NCBI RefSeq assembly: GCF_003590095.1
Contig: NC_039480.1
Coordinates: forward strand, 7,479,328-7,543,327
Length of the DNA stretch: 64,000 nt
Direction: 5' to 3'
DNA from: Trichoplusia ni
Taxonomy: Eukaryota > Arthropoda > Insecta > Lepidoptera > Noctuidae
In this document: in pieces, positions 61,942-64,000 of the stretch
How the letters are laid out: the number at the start of each line of letters is the position of its first letter
How positions within the stretch are numbered: position 1 is the stretch's first letter
Notes under the pieces: model-generated
The model's input: only the letters and a program-made list of their open reading frames with translations
What the model was told of the DNA's origin: nothing
The model's database searches: none
Made by a program: the position numbers and the translations under genes

Positions 61942-64000
61942 ATTTTGTTCACCAAATGTTTGGACGTATCGACATTAATGTTAGTTACCGCTTAACTTTG
62001 ATCGTTAGAGTTGATGTATCATGTGGTTAGTTTTCACTCATTGTTGTTTAAATAGCTGTTTTACCAACAGACGTTTTTTTAAATGTTGTTATTTAATGTA
62101 AGTTTACAGGATCGAATGTTCCTCTATTCCTCTATCCAAATTACGTGTCTAAGGAACTTAGGAACTTGTTTATTTCAAACCTAATGTCTTGAAGAAGAAA
62201 TGAGTTTTTTAATTTAAGATTACTTAAGCAGTAGTAGGTTACAGGTTTTTTTATTCAGCGTGAAAAGTTCTAAGCGACGTAATTGGGTCATTACGTCTTA
62301 AAAAATGTCAACGTCTAATAAATATAGACAAAGTTTAAGTTAACCTGTTAAGACCAAAAAAATATATGAATACTTTGCTAAACACGAAAAGATAGCTCGG
62401 AGTCGATACAGCCAATTATGTCCCGACATTTTAATTTTTTGTTTATTTTCGGCTTGTCGTCTTAATTCATTTGTTTGTATTCGTAACTCAAAGACGCTTT
62501 CTTTGACAGTTTGACATGACAGATGACTCTCATAGTGATGTACAAGATGAATTGAGTTTATTGTCTTTTGTTTCATTTGTTTCTGAGGTGTCGTAGGTAA
62601 AATCATTAAGGAATTGATATTAAAGTCTTACAATGTAGAAAATTTATTAATTATAATGGTAATTTAGTATTTTCGATATATCAGCTCGATTATCCATCAA
62701 TGTAGTTCTTACACTGTCGGTAATCTAGCTTTTTTGGGCTGTGTTGGGGATCCAACCAGTGTTGACTAGAAGCAACTCCATCTCTCCAACACTCCAAAAA
62801 GTTCCGTATCTGATGATGTAAATGCTGAAATATATATTTTGTTACTCAATGAAAATGTAGCTTTGAGCAAACATATTTTTCGAAATCTGTTTAGTCGTTC
62901 ATGTTTCAAAGCGTGAAAAACTCAATTCCCTTTTATGACCTGACTTTACTTAGTAGTAAGTAATTATGTAGCTATCAAATACCTATGTGTGGGCGAGTGG
63001 CGTATTCCATTAAATCAAAGGGTAAAAGCGTATGATATTTTATTCAACCTTCACTTTAACGTGATTGAGTTTATTTTGGTTCGACCTTTTAATTAAGTGC
63101 AACTCATACTTTTTATCACATAATTGACCATCCATGTAAGTAATTAATTTTGTTCAGGATTTTATAGGCAATGGTTTCTGATTTATTTCAAGAAGGACCG
63201 TTTTAAAAAAACTTTTTCTTTTAATCTGTGGAAAACTCTTTATTATAAAACTACACTCCTTATATCAAAAGTTGATGGCAGGTATCAATATGCTTAGTAA
63301 AATTTGGGTAATTCACAATTTTTTGTTCCGATTTTGTGAAACTCCCGCGATACAAGGACTCAATTCCTTAGTGCTAGCCTCGTTTTTTATAAAGAAAATA
63401 AACCAACTTTGTGTTGTTAACCCCTGGCTGTCGAGTGTGCATCATGCTTGGAATGCCTGGATCGTGACGCCCAATGTTATCGACGGGGCCGCCCTCTACG
63501 AATCTAATAATAAATCATCCATATAAACACTACACGTCACTTTACTAAATGTAAATCCAACAAATACTATCAAAGTATTTTTCTCGTATCAAAGTCAGCC
63601 TGCGTATCTTAACTTCATAAACACCGATCATTTCAAGCCATCATATAGAAAAAAATAATTTCCCATTTTTCTTTCTGTGTAGCATTCATGATAAAAAGAT
63701 TAATGCTGCCTGTTATCTTTTAGCCTCTATTGCCTAAAACCACCTAGCTCCAAAAAAATCATTCACATTGTAAATTTTCATTTTTGGTAAACTTGACTTT
63801 GTGTATGTCTCGTACCGAAACGAGTAAACATTTTCAAAAATTTTCATTGTCCAAAAACTTGGTTTCACTGTCGCATGCTTGACCCAAGTAAACAGTCTGA
63901 AAACTCTATAAAAAATATTTGCTCTTAAAATAGCTATTTCCTGGATAATAGCCCGCTGTCAGTGTTCGCTATTCCCCGAACGCAAACGTTTGTCGAAGCT
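61942..64000. other. Upstream flank of troponin C
   Basis: AT-rich with no recognised exon. It is the likely place for muscle enhancers, but I could not identify a clear MEF2 site by eye. Confidence 0.5.

Noticed and set aside
1..64000. CRISPR arrays, operons, integrases, prokaryotic defence systems, telomeric TTAGG arrays
   Set aside because: None are present; the window is nuclear insect DNA with introns and SINEs.

Overview
The window looks like nuclear DNA from an insect, most likely a moth. It is strongly AT-rich, has short introns with GT/AG ends, a eukaryotic tRNA gene with internal A and B boxes, tRNA-derived SINEs, MITEs and a 5'-truncated LINE. Several interspersed repeats match, from memory, repeats common in lepidopteran (especially noctuid) genomes. 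Nothing points to bacterial, viral or organellar DNA.

Gene content is very low. The one clear host protein gene is a six-exon troponin C gene on the minus strand (exons between 61830 and about 59295). All five introns obey GT-AG, all phases agree, and the spliced frame gives 152 residues with four EF-hands, of which only the last is fully canonical. A TATA box, an initiator-like TSS and a poly(A) signal can be placed. Its third intron carries, in the opposite direction, an intact tRNA-His(GTG) gene at 60799-60870 and a full match to the CTCF consensus at 61000-61014. Troponin C is the calcium sensor of the thin filament in muscle. The tRNA is an independent RNA polymerase III unit.

The only other long reading frame is a reverse transcriptase of a non-LTR retrotransposon (43407-45281, plus strand). 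It lacks its endonuclease half but is otherwise unbroken, so it is probably a recent, 5'-truncated insertion (about 43351-45474).

The remaining 58 kb (1 to about 59290) is intergenic or large-intron DNA with scattered repeats. Recognisable ones are: a foldback MITE split by a SINE (2506-3010); a second, truncated copy of that SINE (42331-42453); at least five copies of a second tRNA-derived SINE family; a hAT-type MITE with near-matching 8-bp target duplications (22533-22809); three copies of one interspersed repeat (near 8.4, 33.9 and 37.0 kb); three copies of another (35.7, 47.9 and 53.1 kb); and a short semi-palindromic repeat near 7.9, 24.3, 25.4, 52.2 and 54.9 kb. Short GC-rich islets with NRF1-like motifs, a TATA/initiator pair at about 4.6 kb and several perfect hairpins are the other structures found. 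Most open frames of 60-110 codons are what chance produces in AT-rich DNA and are not annotated.

I did not find a convincing new biological system. The most informative locus is the troponin C gene with its in-frame first intron, nested tRNA and CTCF motif.
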